From a virus: a stretch of 46,325 bases of DNA. Positions 7,106 to 16,001 of this stretch are shown piece after piece; the first letter of the stretch is position 1, and every line of letters starts with the position of its first letter. Made by a program: the position numbers and the translations under genes. The stretch spans positions 1 through 46,325 of the IMG/VR virus record IMGVR_UViG_3300033143_004276, one strand, 5' to 3'. The notes below the pieces were generated by a model. The model was not told the DNA's origin. It worked only from the letters and a program-made list of their open reading frames with translations, and ran no database searches.

Positions 7106-8196
7106 TATTTGCCTGCCTTTTCTTTCTTAGAAGTTTTAGATGCATCTTGGCTTCTGCTTTGAGCATTAGCTTTCTTAGCTGCTGTCGCTTCTTTTTGTGA
7201 TTCTTCTTTATGTTTTAATTTCATTTCTAATTCTTTTTGTTTAAAATCGAGTTCCATCTCTTTTTCTTTTTGAGCAGTCTCGAATTCTAAATCCAACATT
7301 CGCTGCTTGTGATCTCGATCTAAGCCATTAGTCCCCTGCTCTTGTTGAGCGGTCTCGTATTCCAGATCATCCATCCTACCTTGATGTCCACTTTCATTTT
7401 CTTTTTTAGTGGCCTCATACTCAAGATCATTCATTCGACTATCATGATCATTTGTTTGTTGTATTTTAGCACCTTCACCATCCATCTTAACATCATCGAT
7501 ATTAGGAACTGGAAGATTGTGGTCATGGACTACGTGGGCGATCTCAGCCTCTGAGTACCCCGCTTCCTGCAAAGCCTCGATGACTCTTTGTTGATCTTGT
7601 TCGCTATCTCCATTTTCTGATGCGGCGTCAGCTTCGCCGTCTGCAGGCACATCTTGTTCATCGACCTGTTCATCCTGATCTCCGCCACTATCTCCTTGAG
7701 CTCCGTCGATATCATTTTGAGCAGGTTCTTGTTCATCTTCATCGATATTGGCCGCTTGTTCATCTGGAGCCCCTTCTTGTTCAGTTGGTTCTTCTTGTTC
7801 AGCTGATTCTTCTTGCCCTTCTGGGTCTTCTTGATCTTCATCTGGGTTATATTCTTGTCCAGCTATTTCCATAATAGCATCATCACTATTGACAACTGCT
7901 TTCTTGAGATTATTCCACTTTTTCTTTAGCTTATTTAAATCTTCAGATCCATAGTCTAGTTCTTTTTTACCATCAGCTTCAACCTCTACTCTATCGTATT
8001 TCTCGATAGATTTAAGTTTCTTATAGTAATCTTTATCTTCGACTAGGTGATCCATAGCAATCTCTTTAGCAATACCCCTATCAGTAGTGTGCTCCATTTC
8101 ATGCTTAATACCGTCAGCTAAGCATTTTGGATCAAAGTCTTTTGCTGACTTGCCATCTGCTTTACCGCCTGGAATTTTATCTTTTTCACTATTCAC
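7105..8196 (-). CDS. DUF5661-like domain plus acidic and coiled-coil repeat region
   Basis: 363 residues from a GTG at 8196 with AAGGAG five bases upstream. Residues about 8-60 match by eye the small domain DUF5661: IPGGKADGKS, then FDPK, GIKHEMEHT and IAMDHLVEDKDYY. It is found in phages and bacteria and its function is unknown. The middle (about 115-205) is a D/E/Q-rich tract. The C-terminus holds three degenerate copies of a unit built on RM-x-DLE(Y/F)E(T)A, then a K-rich coiled coil. The protein is likely elongated. It sits after the neck adaptor gene, which suggests a virion-internal or assembly role, not shown by the sequence. Confidence 0.65.
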   Translation of the reverse strand: MNSEKDKIPGGKADGKSAKDFDPKCLADGIKHEMEHTTDRGIAKEIAMDHLVEDKDYYKKLKSIEKYDRVEVEADGKKELDYGSEDLNKLKKKWNNLKKAVVNSDDAIMEIAGQEYNPDEDQEDPEGQEESAEQEEPTEQEGAPDEQAANIDEDEQEPAQNDIDGAQGDSGGDQDEQVDEQDVPADGEADAASENGDSEQDQQRVIEALQEAGYSEAEIAHVVHDHNLPVPNIDDVKMDGEGAKIQQTNDHDSRMNDLEYEATKKENESGHQGRMDDLEYETAQQEQGTNGLDRDHKQRMLDLEFETAQKEKEMELDFKQKELEMKLKHKEESQKEATAAKKANAQSRSQDASKTSKKEKAGK

Positions 8197-8205
8197 TATA
8201 ACTCC

Positions 8206-9036
8206 TTAGAAGTAATCAACAAGAAAACCACGTTGATAATAGCCAGTTAAGGCTGTTATGACACGTTCGCGTTCTGCATTAAGTTGATCTATCCTATCAT
8301 TTAAATGTTTTGGTCCAAAGCCACCAACGCTTTGACTGACTCCATCGATACCTATTGAAGTAGATGTATTTGGAAATAATACAGGCCCCAATACTGATAA
8401 AACTTTAATTGCTGCTATAGTCTCTATAGCTTCACAGATCAAGTACGGAACTTTGTCTGGAAGAAAACCAGCAGTATATTCAACACGTATTCCACCTGGA
8501 AAATCTGATACACCTATTGCACGCAGTGCATGAAACTGTGTACCACTGAAAGCAGATAGTAAGAAGCCAGATAAAGAAGTACCGAAAGCTGGAACTAACT
8601 GTATGACGCCTTCTTGAGGTTTCACATAGACAAACTCCATAGGAAACCTAACGAACCCCTCTGTAGCTTGATTATTACTAAAACTTAACTCTACTACTTC
8701 AACACTCAATATATTTGGGTGATCAAGTTTCATATAGTTATAGCTCCATGTAAAACTCTGACTCCTGTAATCATGTGTTTCCCGGAATTTAACAGGAGTA
8801 ATATGTAAATCAAGTGTATGCTCTATTTCAGATATGGCTGAATTAATGTAAAAATCCATAGCCTCATCAGAGAACTCTGCCCCTGTTAAAGATGAACAAA
8901 GTGGAATACCAAATAATTTGGTTTTCTTTAGCATATCTGTAGTAGGTAGTGGGCAAAACCTACTTACCTTATTTTCCCCTTCGTCTATATGTCGAAGAGG
9001 AAACGGTTGTTGTACTGGTGTTTTACTGTCCGCCAT
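8206..9036 (-). CDS. Head-tail adaptor (neck) protein
   Basis: 276 residues, mixed helix and strand. The pattern LTGAEFSDEAMDFYINSAISEIE followed by a DLHITP segment, a repeated beta core, a VEYTAGF segment and a helical region with ETIAAIKVLSVLG, then SIGIDGVSQSVG, is the arrangement of phage head-completion adaptors that sit on the portal ring. Start ATG at 9036 has AAGGA upstream; the preceding gene overlaps by 14 bases. The position downstream of capsid and portal genes fits. A neck role is known for this type; the fit here is by pattern and context only. Confidence 0.75.
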   Translation of the reverse strand: MADSKTPVQQPFPLRHIDEGENKVSRFCPLPTTDMLKKTKLFGIPLCSSLTGAEFSDEAMDFYINSAISEIEHTLDLHITPVKFRETHDYRSQSFTWSYNYMKLDHPNILSVEVVELSFSNNQATEGFVRFPMEFVYVKPQEGVIQLVPAFGTSLSGFLLSAFSGTQFHALRAIGVSDFPGGIRVEYTAGFLPDKVPYLICEAIETIAAIKVLSVLGPVLFPNTSTSIGIDGVSQSVGGFGPKHLNDRIDQLNAERERVITALTGYYQRGFLVDYF

Positions 9037-10036
9037 TATCTTTCCTTCTTAAAATAGTGCGTTGCTTACCATTGGTAGAGGCTGCGCTGTCAATTCTGTC
9101 TAATCTGCCTTTTTGTTCATCAGATAACATACCGACTAACTTCTGATTCTTATCTGCAAAATTAGATAATGGATCTTTAGAAATCGAGCCAGTGGCTGCT
9201 GAGCCTTCATTACCGAGACTAATACCTGCGTGCTGTGCTCCAGCTTCTACACTGTGTGTCTCATCAGGAGAATATCCGCCTGATATAATATTTGAGAGTT
9301 TATCCTTTAAGCCCTGCTTACTAGACTCTCTTGATTCATTTACACCTTGCTGTGCCTGAGATGCATTAGCTATATTGTCAGCATGATCGGGATTGTCTTC
9401 TCTAAATTGTTTTTTAAACCCCTTTATAGCGTTATGCCTATCTCTACCCGTGAGCCCTTTAAGATCATCAGAACTTAAAAAATCTTCATATGCCTTCTTG
9501 TAATCCCCCATATGCTCATCATGTGCAGCAATCATTTTTCCTGATGCATGTTTCATGGGATTTTTTTCTATATCTGCATTTAGTTTTTCATGTTTATCTG
9601 CATTACCTAGCCATTCTTTAGCTAACCCCTTCATATTGTCAATCATCTTATCTGACATCATTGATGGTTTAGTTCTAGACTTAAGAGCTTGGTTAAAATT
9701 TGATTCTTCTTTGTGGGCCCCAGCTTTACGATGTGCTTCTCTTTCAGAGTATCCATCTTCAAGGTGTTTATCAACTTCAGTTTTTTGCTCATCAGTTAAA
9801 TCGCCGGCTTCCCAATCTCCGCTCCCTTTTGTTGGAGCTTCTTCATCTGTTTGTCCTTTTTCCTGTGCTGCTAACCATGAAGATGCATCATCTTCTTCTT
9901 CACCGCTATCGTCGGGGTTATCAACTACAGAGTATCCATCATCAGCCTTATGTAGCATTTTGAGAAGACTGATTCCTTTATCAGGATCATCTTCATAGAT
10001 TGCTGCTATCTTTTCTAATAGTTCTTTATTTTTCAT
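9023..10036 (-). CDS. Large hydrophilic protein, unknown (possible internal head protein)
   Basis: 337 residues, highly charged, with a helical N-terminus (KNKELLEKIAAIYEDD), an acidic tract at about 37-75, and a long K/D/N-rich region containing GLTGRDRHNAIKGFKKQFRED. Glycine- and serine-rich stretches near 240-300 imply disorder. No enzyme motif found. Start ATG overlaps the preceding gene by 11 bases. With its neighbour (10026-11072) it lies between capsid and neck genes, where some phages encode proteins packed inside the head; that role is only inferred. Confidence 0.65.
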   Translation of the reverse strand: MKNKELLEKIAAIYEDDPDKGISLLKMLHKADDGYSVVDNPDDSGEEEDDASSWLAAQEKGQTDEEAPTKGSGDWEAGDLTDEQKTEVDKHLEDGYSEREAHRKAGAHKEESNFNQALKSRTKPSMMSDKMIDNMKGLAKEWLGNADKHEKLNADIEKNPMKHASGKMIAAHDEHMGDYKKAYEDFLSSDDLKGLTGRDRHNAIKGFKKQFREDNPDHADNIANASQAQQGVNESRESSKQGLKDKLSNIISGGYSPDETHSVEAGAQHAGISLGNEGSAATGSISKDPLSNFADKNQKLVGMLSDEQKGRLDRIDSAASTNGKQRTILRRKDNGGQ

Positions 10037-11072
10037 CTTTAAACCTTGCTAAAATTCTAGCCTTTAAATCATCAGGTATGTCTTTTGAATTAGTTATGCT
10101 TGACATAAAATCGTCTTTTGACATATCTGGTTTAGCTTCGGCCTTAGGTTTTAAATTGCCCTCTTGAGGTGTTAGATCAAGTGGTTGATCTGTTTTCTTA
10201 TGTATAGGGTCAGATGCCTTAGATCCTCTTGCATCATATTTATCAGGATCATCTTCTCGCATTGCATCATGTCTATCAAAGTACTTATCCATATGCTTTG
10301 AATCATCGAATGCCATTGCTTCAGTATCATACTTCTGATCATCTTCAGGTGTTCTCTTACCTGCTGATTGTTTTCCGTGTGTCATGATTGGATGGTTATC
10401 AAATTCGTGTCCTTCGTATCCTTTTAAGTCATTCGAATCGACATCATCAATATGGATATACTTACCATTGACACGGGTTTGCTCCATTGGGTATGCATCG
10501 TCATGCCCATGTCTACGAATCTCTTTAACTTGAGATCCATGAGGAGCTTTCTGAAGAAAAGAATAGTCTTTGCCTTTATAGTTCCACCCCTTAGTATCGG
10601 TGACAAACTGGCCAGACTTTCTCTTACCTGCTTGTACCATTGCACTATCATCATCATATTGATTTAGTTTTGAATGACGCTCCCAGGGAGTAGGAGATAC
10701 AGCATTTACATCTAATTTTCCGTCGGAATGTTTTTGTGCAAGATGGGAAGTATTGATAATGCTATAGAATTGTTTCGCATGAGCATTCGCTAGATCTTGT
10801 CTGTTTGCACCAACAGCAGCTTTGTACCTAGAAGCATGGTGACCTAAAGCATCTCTAATCATGTCAGGGTGTGTTTCGCTATCCATCTCTGAGCCAAAGT
10901 TTCTCAGTGCCATATTGGCTGAATCCCCCTTGTGCTTAGCGTCAGCCATTTTCTCTAATGACTCAAATACTAGCTCAGCAATGATATCTTCTTTAGCAAA
11001 TTTTATTAAACCTTTAAGGGAATCGTCTTCACACTTTTTAAGAAGAAGTTCCCTGAAGCTACCTAACTTCAT
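10026..11072 (-). CDS. Hydrophilic protein, unknown (possible internal head protein)
   Basis: 348 residues. The N-terminus (about 1-60) is a helical leader with FRELLLKKCEDDSLKG; the middle has many H, D and K residues (PWERHSKLNQYDDDSAM, DYSFLQKAPHGSQVKEIRR); the C-terminus is a charged, PKAEAKPD-type linker and a short helix. No catalytic motif recognised. The ATG at 11072 has AGGAG six bases upstream. It follows a small beta-type protein and precedes another large hydrophilic protein in the head cluster. Unknown function; a virion location is inferred from position. Confidence 0.65.
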   Translation of the reverse strand: MKLGSFRELLLKKCEDDSLKGLIKFAKEDIIAELVFESLEKMADAKHKGDSANMALRNFGSEMDSETHPDMIRDALGHHASRYKAAVGANRQDLANAHAKQFYSIINTSHLAQKHSDGKLDVNAVSPTPWERHSKLNQYDDDSAMVQAGKRKSGQFVTDTKGWNYKGKDYSFLQKAPHGSQVKEIRRHGHDDAYPMEQTRVNGKYIHIDDVDSNDLKGYEGHEFDNHPIMTHGKQSAGKRTPEDDQKYDTEAMAFDDSKHMDKYFDRHDAMREDDPDKYDARGSKASDPIHKKTDQPLDLTPQEGNLKPKAEAKPDMSKDDFMSSITNSKDIPDDLKARILARFKDEK

Positions 11073-11084
11073 TTAAAACTCCTA

Positions 11085-11396
11085 TTATCTAGTACGTCTA
11101 CCTGTTTCGATATCTTTTGCTACTTGTACATTTGCGCCGCCAGTTATGACAACTTCAACAGTAGATCTATCATCTGCGCTACCTGTACCTGCACAGAATA
11201 TCTCAACTTCGCCCGATTGCATAGTCATGGCTAATTCTCCATCAATAGTCACAGTAGCTGCTGCTGTAGCACTTACTCTAAAAGATTGTTGAAATTTCAC
11301 TTTAAAAGTGCCAGTACCGCCAGTAATGACTTCTTGCCACACTAGACCGACTTGCGACATCCGCTGGGAACCAGCAGGAATATTAGTAGTTTTCAT
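11085..11396 (-). CDS. Small beta-sandwich virion protein
   Basis: 103 residues with an alternating strand pattern: TGTFKVKFQQSFRVSATAAA, DGELAMTMQSGEVEIFCAG, DRSTVEVVITGG. This composition fits a single small beta-sandwich such as a capsid decoration or tail-tube-linked protein. ATG at 11396 with GAGG seven bases upstream; a TGGTATAAT promoter lies 39 bases further up, so this gene probably begins a transcript that continues into the hydrophilic proteins and neck adaptor. No known family assigned. Confidence 0.65.
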   Translation of the reverse strand: MKTTNIPAGSQRMSQVGLVWQEVITGGTGTFKVKFQQSFRVSATAAATVTIDGELAMTMQSGEVEIFCAGTGSADDRSTVEVVITGGANVQVAKDIETGRRTR

Positions 11397-11435
11397 TAGT
11401 TATCCTCTTATTATGTATTCTATATTACTATAGTA

Positions 11436-11444
11436 ATTATACCA
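11436..11444 (-). promoter_or_regulatory. Extended -10 promoter TGGTATAAT
   Basis: Exact minus-strand copy of the recurrent nine-base element, 39 bases upstream of the ATG at 11396, in a 90-base gap. No -35 box seen. Confidence 0.6.
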
Positions 11445-11486
11445 CATAAGGTTACTAACCGACACTGCTAGACTTCGGTGTCTTTG

Positions 11487-12041
11487 TTACTTTCTGAATA
11501 TTTCAAATAGACTTTTACGAAGACGATGTTTAGGTGTGATGCCGAGTGGCTCTAACATCTTCTCATATTTAAGGATTTCTTCCCATGCTTCTTCTTCTGA
11601 TTCCCATTCTAGCTCTTCATCTGCCTCAATCTCTATAAAACGACGCTTCTCTTTAAGTTCCATGTCATAGACAACATAGTAAACTAGGTCAACTTTATCT
11701 GTCCAGAATATATTGCATGTCTTATATATGCTAAAATTAGGCTCATATCCGAGAAGGCCAAGGAAAGCGGACGTAGTCTTGACATTGTCACCAATAGTAG
11801 GAAGATTTACTTCGATCCTATCAAGGTTGTTTTTGTCATTTGTCTTTCTTTTGACAGTTAGTTCGCCGCGATCTGTATGATGACGATATCTAACAAAATT
11901 TCCATCATCATTAGTGTAGTACTCATCATAAGAAGAAACCATTAATTTCTTGCGAATAGGTAGATTCTCTACGATTTTCAAGAAATCTGACATTTTTATA
12001 TTATCAGCGTCATATTTAGTCTCTATCTCTTTAAATTGCAC
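11487..12041 (-). CDS. CYTH-domain (triphosphate tunnel) protein
   Basis: 184 residues from a GTG at 12041, supported by AGGAG six bases upstream. Residues 5-9 give the E-x-E-x-K signature (EIETK). The tunnel residues continue with RYRHH (51-55), LTVKRK (61-66), RIEVNL (75-80) and FIEIEAD near the C-terminus. CYTH proteins bind triphosphates in a beta-barrel and include thiamine triphosphatases, inorganic polyphosphatases and class IV adenylate cyclases; which substrate this one uses cannot be read from the sequence. It follows the A1-like phosphoesterase by 12 bases, in one operon with dTMP kinase. The catalytic set looks complete. Confidence 0.8.
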   Translation of the reverse strand: MQFKEIETKYDADNIKMSDFLKIVENLPIRKKLMVSSYDEYYTNDDGNFVRYRHHTDRGELTVKRKTNDKNNLDRIEVNLPTIGDNVKTTSAFLGLLGYEPNFSIYKTCNIFWTDKVDLVYYVVYDMELKEKRRFIEIEADEELEWESEEEAWEEILKYEKMLEPLGITPKHRLRKSLFEIFRK

Positions 12042-12053
12042 AACGTGCTCCTC

Positions 12054-13793
12054 TCACGAAGATGACTCAAAATATGAATCTTCTTCTAATCTCCAATCAC
12101 CATTGATTGCATTAATCATTTGACGTGACCCATTTGGATATACTAAACAACTAGCATGCATCCATGAACTAGGACCACGATTATAACCTAATTTTAAGAG
12201 GGAAGTAGTTCCAACTTGCCAAGCACCTCGTAGAATCTCAGGAGTATGTGCATGCCCAGTGATGGACAATCCGTATGAAGCTTCAATTGTCTTAATACCT
12301 CCCCGCGAGCCATTGGCCCCGAGATCACCATGCGCTCCAAGTTGTATCCCAGCGAGTTTGAAGTCTTCATCTCTATCTAACCACCTTATATTATTTGGCT
12401 TCTTGAGCCCTACAGCTGAATATACTGCGTGTACTAATGGGTCTTCACCGTCCATTGCAACGATGGCTAAATCTAAAGCATAGCGGTGGTTCTGTGGATC
12501 TTTAACATAGTAACCACTCGTTAAGTATCGATCTAGAAATTCATCATGATTTGACTTAACAATAACTAGTTCTTTAACTATATCGGTCAGTTCATTTAGG
12601 TCATTAACTAAAAACTGTACTTCACTCTTTAGATCATGTTTGTTTTTCTCTACTTTTCTAGCTCTAGAGATTACATTCTCACGTTCATGGTGATTTATGG
12701 ACTCAGCATCAAATAAGTCATGCATAATCATCTTCTGCACATCTAATAGTTTAGCAATTTCAAACCAAGCACCTTTAGCAAGCGGATCTGTTGAACCCGA
12801 ATGCCAATCACCTAATACGAACGCCTCAGGCGCGATCCTATTGACGTTGCCATCAGCGTGATATTGTACACCAAGATCGATAAACGCGCCATCCTCGTCC
12901 ACCTGGACCTGTCTGAAATGATATTTATCATCATCTACAACCTCGACGATTAATCCACCCACTACATGATCATGTTCTGCAATGAAAGCAGTTCTTCCAC
13001 TCATATAGTTATCTGTAGAATAATCAGCTACAGTAACAGCCCCAGTAGTCATCACATAATGTGGGAACTTCTTATTTGATATTGGAATTGCTTTTAATCG
13101 TTGCTTAGGAGAAGCGAATATGAAGGTTCCATTTTTAGAAGCGATACGGCCCATACTTGTAGCTGGGTCTATAGCTTTAGCACTCAACTTTACCGTACTA
13201 ATACATAGATTAGTATTAAGCGCTATATCTGAAACGACTATAGAGATATCAGGATCATTAGCTAGTTGTGCATCTACTGTTCCATAATTTGCACCTGGTG
13301 CAAACTTATTGTGAGCAGGATCTGAAGCCACCAGTATTAATGCATGCGCGTTATTCCTAGAGCAAAAGTTCTTTATTGAAGCTATGAATTCATCATTAGC
13401 TCTACACCCCGTCACCGCAGTAGTTACAAAGAATCGCTTATGATCTTTAACTGCAGTTTGCATTTTATGTAAATTTTCTGGTGTTATTAATTCATTAAGA
13501 TAAACATCGAAAAAAGATTCAGGGTATTTTTCACGAGCTGCCTTATTAAGACGAGCAAGGTTTCGAAAATAATATGAAATAGTATCTTTTGTATACCCCG
13601 CGTCAATCATATCATTCATACTGACATAGCCCTTAGTATCAGCTATCTCTGAATAAGCAGATATTATCTCATCTACTTTCTTTTCGCGGTCGGCTTCCTC
13701 TTTAGCTTTAGCGTCTTCTTTAGCTTTAGCTTCTTGAAGTTTTATTTCTTCTTTTAGCTTTTTCGCTTCTTTTTTTGATACATTGTCTGTCAT
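12054..13793 (-). CDS. A1-like calcineurin-fold metallophosphoesterase
   Basis: 579 residues. After a K/E/A-rich N-terminal helix (1-40), the core carries the metal-binding motifs of calcineurin-like phosphoesterases in order: GDWHSG (328-333), HD (358-359), SNHDE (414-418), AHGD (487-490) and GHAHT (513-517). The pattern of conserved segments, with FASPKQRLKAIPIS, MTTGAVT and GPSSWMH, resembles the family annotated in phages as A1, after the phage T5 protein involved in host DNA destruction. Nuclease or phosphatase activity is therefore likely, but the substrate is unproven. ATG at 13793 has GGAG five bases upstream and follows the kinase gene by two bases. Confidence 0.8.
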   Translation of the reverse strand: MTDNVSKKEAKKLKEEIKLQEAKAKEDAKAKEEADREKKVDEIISAYSEIADTKGYVSMNDMIDAGYTKDTISYYFRNLARLNKAAREKYPESFFDVYLNELITPENLHKMQTAVKDHKRFFVTTAVTGCRANDEFIASIKNFCSRNNAHALILVASDPAHNKFAPGANYGTVDAQLANDPDISIVVSDIALNTNLCISTVKLSAKAIDPATSMGRIASKNGTFIFASPKQRLKAIPISNKKFPHYVMTTGAVTVADYSTDNYMSGRTAFIAEHDHVVGGLIVEVVDDDKYHFRQVQVDEDGAFIDLGVQYHADGNVNRIAPEAFVLGDWHSGSTDPLAKGAWFEIAKLLDVQKMIMHDLFDAESINHHERENVISRARKVEKNKHDLKSEVQFLVNDLNELTDIVKELVIVKSNHDEFLDRYLTSGYYVKDPQNHRYALDLAIVAMDGEDPLVHAVYSAVGLKKPNNIRWLDRDEDFKLAGIQLGAHGDLGANGSRGGIKTIEASYGLSITGHAHTPEILRGAWQVGTTSLLKLGYNRGPSSWMHASCLVYPNGSRQMINAINGDWRLEEDSYFESSS

Positions 13794-13795
13794 AG

Positions 13796-14440
13796 TTACT
13801 CCAATTGTAAGGAGATTAATATCTCCTTAAATACTTCATTGATATTTTTACCATCAACACATATTATATCAGTTTCGAAGTGTGTTGCGAATTCTTGCAT
13901 ATTATCTGCGACCTTATGCATGAAGTCATTTCCCATTGCTTCCATGGCATCTCCAGCTTCAAATTCTTGTTTAGAATCTAATGCCGTCGCTAATCCTTTA
14001 GAAACATCTCCAGTCAAATATACTATTTTGTCATACATTTCAGTGTAATCATCGTTGATACAGTTGACTTTACATGCTAAATCATTCAACCATTCTATGT
14101 CGTTGCCGCATGTCGTACCGTATGCTAGACCAGATAGGATCCCACGATCTTGAATAATAAAATCATATTCTTCTAAGGCTGGCTTGATTACATTTTGTAA
14201 GTGGATTGATCTGATTGCTTGACTAACTAATTCTCTTGCGGGAACTGTCATTTCGTTTTCGTATTGAGCATCTAACATGATGCCCCGTAATTGCATGGTT
14301 AGAGGAGATAGTGGTGTTCCGGGTTCTTTTGTTTTTAGAACTTTATAGCCTTTATCTATTAGGTACTGGACTAGTTTTTCTGTTTGAGTAGTTTTTCCTA
14401 CCCCCTCAGTCCCTTCTAAGCAGATATATTTTGCACGCAT
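13796..14440 (-). CDS. tmk: Thymidylate kinase
   Basis: 214 residues, the usual length of dTMP kinase, which converts dTMP to dTDP with ATP. P-loop GTEGVGKT at 10-17; the EPGTPLS segment (39-45) and QDRGILSGLAYG (97-108), containing the D-R signature, are typical of the family. GGGG lies seven bases before ATG at 14440. It heads a transcript from a promoter just after the capsid gene terminator, and is followed directly by the A1-like and CYTH genes. A second, shorter-core kinase gene lies at 19605-20477. Together with the dUTPase at 42251 it supports phage control of dTTP supply. Confidence 0.9.
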   Translation of the reverse strand: MRAKYICLEGTEGVGKTTQTEKLVQYLIDKGYKVLKTKEPGTPLSPLTMQLRGIMLDAQYENEMTVPARELVSQAIRSIHLQNVIKPALEEYDFIIQDRGILSGLAYGTTCGNDIEWLNDLACKVNCINDDYTEMYDKIVYLTGDVSKGLATALDSKQEFEAGDAMEAMGNDFMHKVADNMQEFATHFETDIICVDGKNINEVFKEILISLQLE

Positions 14441-14476
14441 ATGAGTTCCCCTTTATTAATAGAATTCCATATACAT

Positions 14477-14482
14477 ATTATA
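14477..14482 (-). promoter_or_regulatory. -10 element after capsid terminator
   Basis: Minus-strand TATAAT in TTTGTATAATATGTATATGG, immediately after the terminator at 14487-14514 and 36 bases upstream of the kinase ATG at 14440. No -35 seen. Confidence 0.5.
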
Positions 14483-14486
14483 CAAA

Positions 14487-14514
14487 TAAAAAAAGAGGGC
14501 CGAAGCCCTCTTTA
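14487..14514 (-). terminator. Rho-independent terminator of the major capsid gene
   Basis: On the minus strand GAGGGC, a TTCG tetraloop and GCCCTC form a perfect hairpin (14495-14510), extended by A-T pairs and followed by TTTTTTT. It lies 21 bases after the capsid stop and isolates the capsid transcript from the kinase operon. Confidence 0.95.
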
Positions 14515-14535
14515 GTTAATTGCGTATTAGATAAA

Positions 14536-15987
14536 TTACTTACCCATGTTCCTATATACACCATTGAAACGTGGTGTGTATACGAAAAGCGCTCCGTAAA
14601 GTACAACTGCAAACTCAAGAGCAGTAGTCACGATAGCAAAATTAATCTTGCTAAGTGGTGCTAATTGCTTGAATCGCATGCACTCTGCGTTAAGGTCAAG
14701 CATAAATGCTTCACCAAGACCTGGTTGTTTTTCGCCAACATCCACATAAGCAGAAAGACCTACCTTGTAGTTTCCAACGAACTCTTCAGATCCAACAGCT
14801 CCACCAGTAGCAGAACGATATACTCTAAAGTATTTTGTTCCAGCAGATGGGGTCGGCATTGTAAGAACTACTGAAGCATCATCACCAGTAGTGGTGGCAG
14901 CAGTAGCTTGACGAGGAGAAGACTCTCCAAAATCATTAACTTCAGTTACTTTATACTGATAAACACCTTGAGCTAATTTACCATCTCCACCAGCAGAACC
15001 GGCAGTTCCGACTGCTGCTGGAAGACCAGGAGCATTAGAATTAACTGCTTTTGCACGAGCGCGAGCACGTGGTCGTAAGAACAAGTTAGGCTTAAGATCC
15101 AAAGTTCCTGCTGTTGTCTGAACCTTAGATACATCGTAACCAACTGTTTGATTAGCGAGACCTGGAGCAGATCGGAATTGTGGATAGAATTGTCTAACGA
15201 ATGAGCTAAGCGCTAGTGGCTCAATGTGAAGCTCAGATGGAGAACCGAAATTCTCTAAAAGAATCACTGATAACTCTTCGATATCATCTTGTGTCATTAC
15301 TGATCCAGCTTGATCACGGATAACTGATTCAAATGAACCGTATCCTTCAAAGTCACCAGAATGCTGTTGAGCATCGTCGTCACCTCTAAGAAGTTGCTGA
15401 AGAAGACCGTTCATAGCAAGAGAATCTGCTGGAAGGTCTGAAGTAGAACCTGATTGTTGCCCTACAGCGTCTGTAAAGTGGCTGTGTGCCCAATACATTT
15501 CTCGCTCAACATTCTTAAGAAGATGCATAGTACCTTCTTTAGCCTGTTGTGCAACAACATCACCAACTGTTGTACGGACAAGAGTCATTTGGTGAGAGAC
15601 TTTACGTCTAGTACCAAAGAACACAATTCTTTGTCCATCACGGATGTAAGTAGAATCTTCTTCTTGAGGAGCTCCACCTTCGCCAATGTAAGGACTAGAA
15701 TCTGAACCGTAACCAGTTAATCGGTTGTACTGCTCAAATAAGTTATATGCTTTGTCGATACTAATCGCAGGCCATAACTTAAGGTTTTTCATATCAAAAG
15801 TGACACTCTTAAGAGTTGTCTCTAGTGACTCTGTTTGGATTACACCACCATAGGTTAGGTCGGTCGGCTTTCCAGCTCCACCATAACCAGCCGTGATAGC
15901 TTTGGTTAAATTTTCAACTTCATCAGGAGTTACGAGACCCTGCTCGATGCCTTGCATGATTGAATTTACTGCTTCGTTAAATGCCAT
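14536..15987 (-). CDS. Major capsid protein
   Basis: 483 residues from ATG at 15987, with AAGGAG ten bases upstream; the in-frame TTG at 15996 is too close to the binding site. A helical N-terminus of about 30 residues ends in KAITAGYGGAGKPTDLTYGG, a likely protease site (see findings). The body shows phage coat features, and residues about 335-420 look like an inserted Ig- or fibronectin-like domain with QGVYQYKVTEVNDFGESS and KYFRVYRSA. The call rests on position after portal, protease and scaffold genes, high length and its own strong terminator, as expected of the most abundant virion protein. Catalytic motifs are absent. Confidence 0.85.
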   Translation of the reverse strand: MAFNEAVNSIMQGIEQGLVTPDEVENLTKAITAGYGGAGKPTDLTYGGVIQTESLETTLKSVTFDMKNLKLWPAISIDKAYNLFEQYNRLTGYGSDSSPYIGEGGAPQEEDSTYIRDGQRIVFFGTRRKVSHQMTLVRTTVGDVVAQQAKEGTMHLLKNVEREMYWAHSHFTDAVGQQSGSTSDLPADSLAMNGLLQQLLRGDDDAQQHSGDFEGYGSFESVIRDQAGSVMTQDDIEELSVILLENFGSPSELHIEPLALSSFVRQFYPQFRSAPGLANQTVGYDVSKVQTTAGTLDLKPNLFLRPRARARAKAVNSNAPGLPAAVGTAGSAGGDGKLAQGVYQYKVTEVNDFGESSPRQATAATTTGDDASVVLTMPTPSAGTKYFRVYRSATGGAVGSEEFVGNYKVGLSAYVDVGEKQPGLGEAFMLDLNAECMRFKQLAPLSKINFAIVTTALEFAVVLYGALFVYTPRFNGVYRNMGK

Positions 15988-16001
15988 TTTAGACAAACTC
16001 C

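Noticed and set aside
7530-7841. Alternative minus-strand frame within the acidic protein
   Set aside because: A shadow of the low-complexity D/E/Q codon run, lacking a start site of its own.
11455-11490. GACAC/GTGTC inverted repeat after the CYTH gene
   Set aside because: Five-base stem with no T-run on either strand; too weak to call a terminator.
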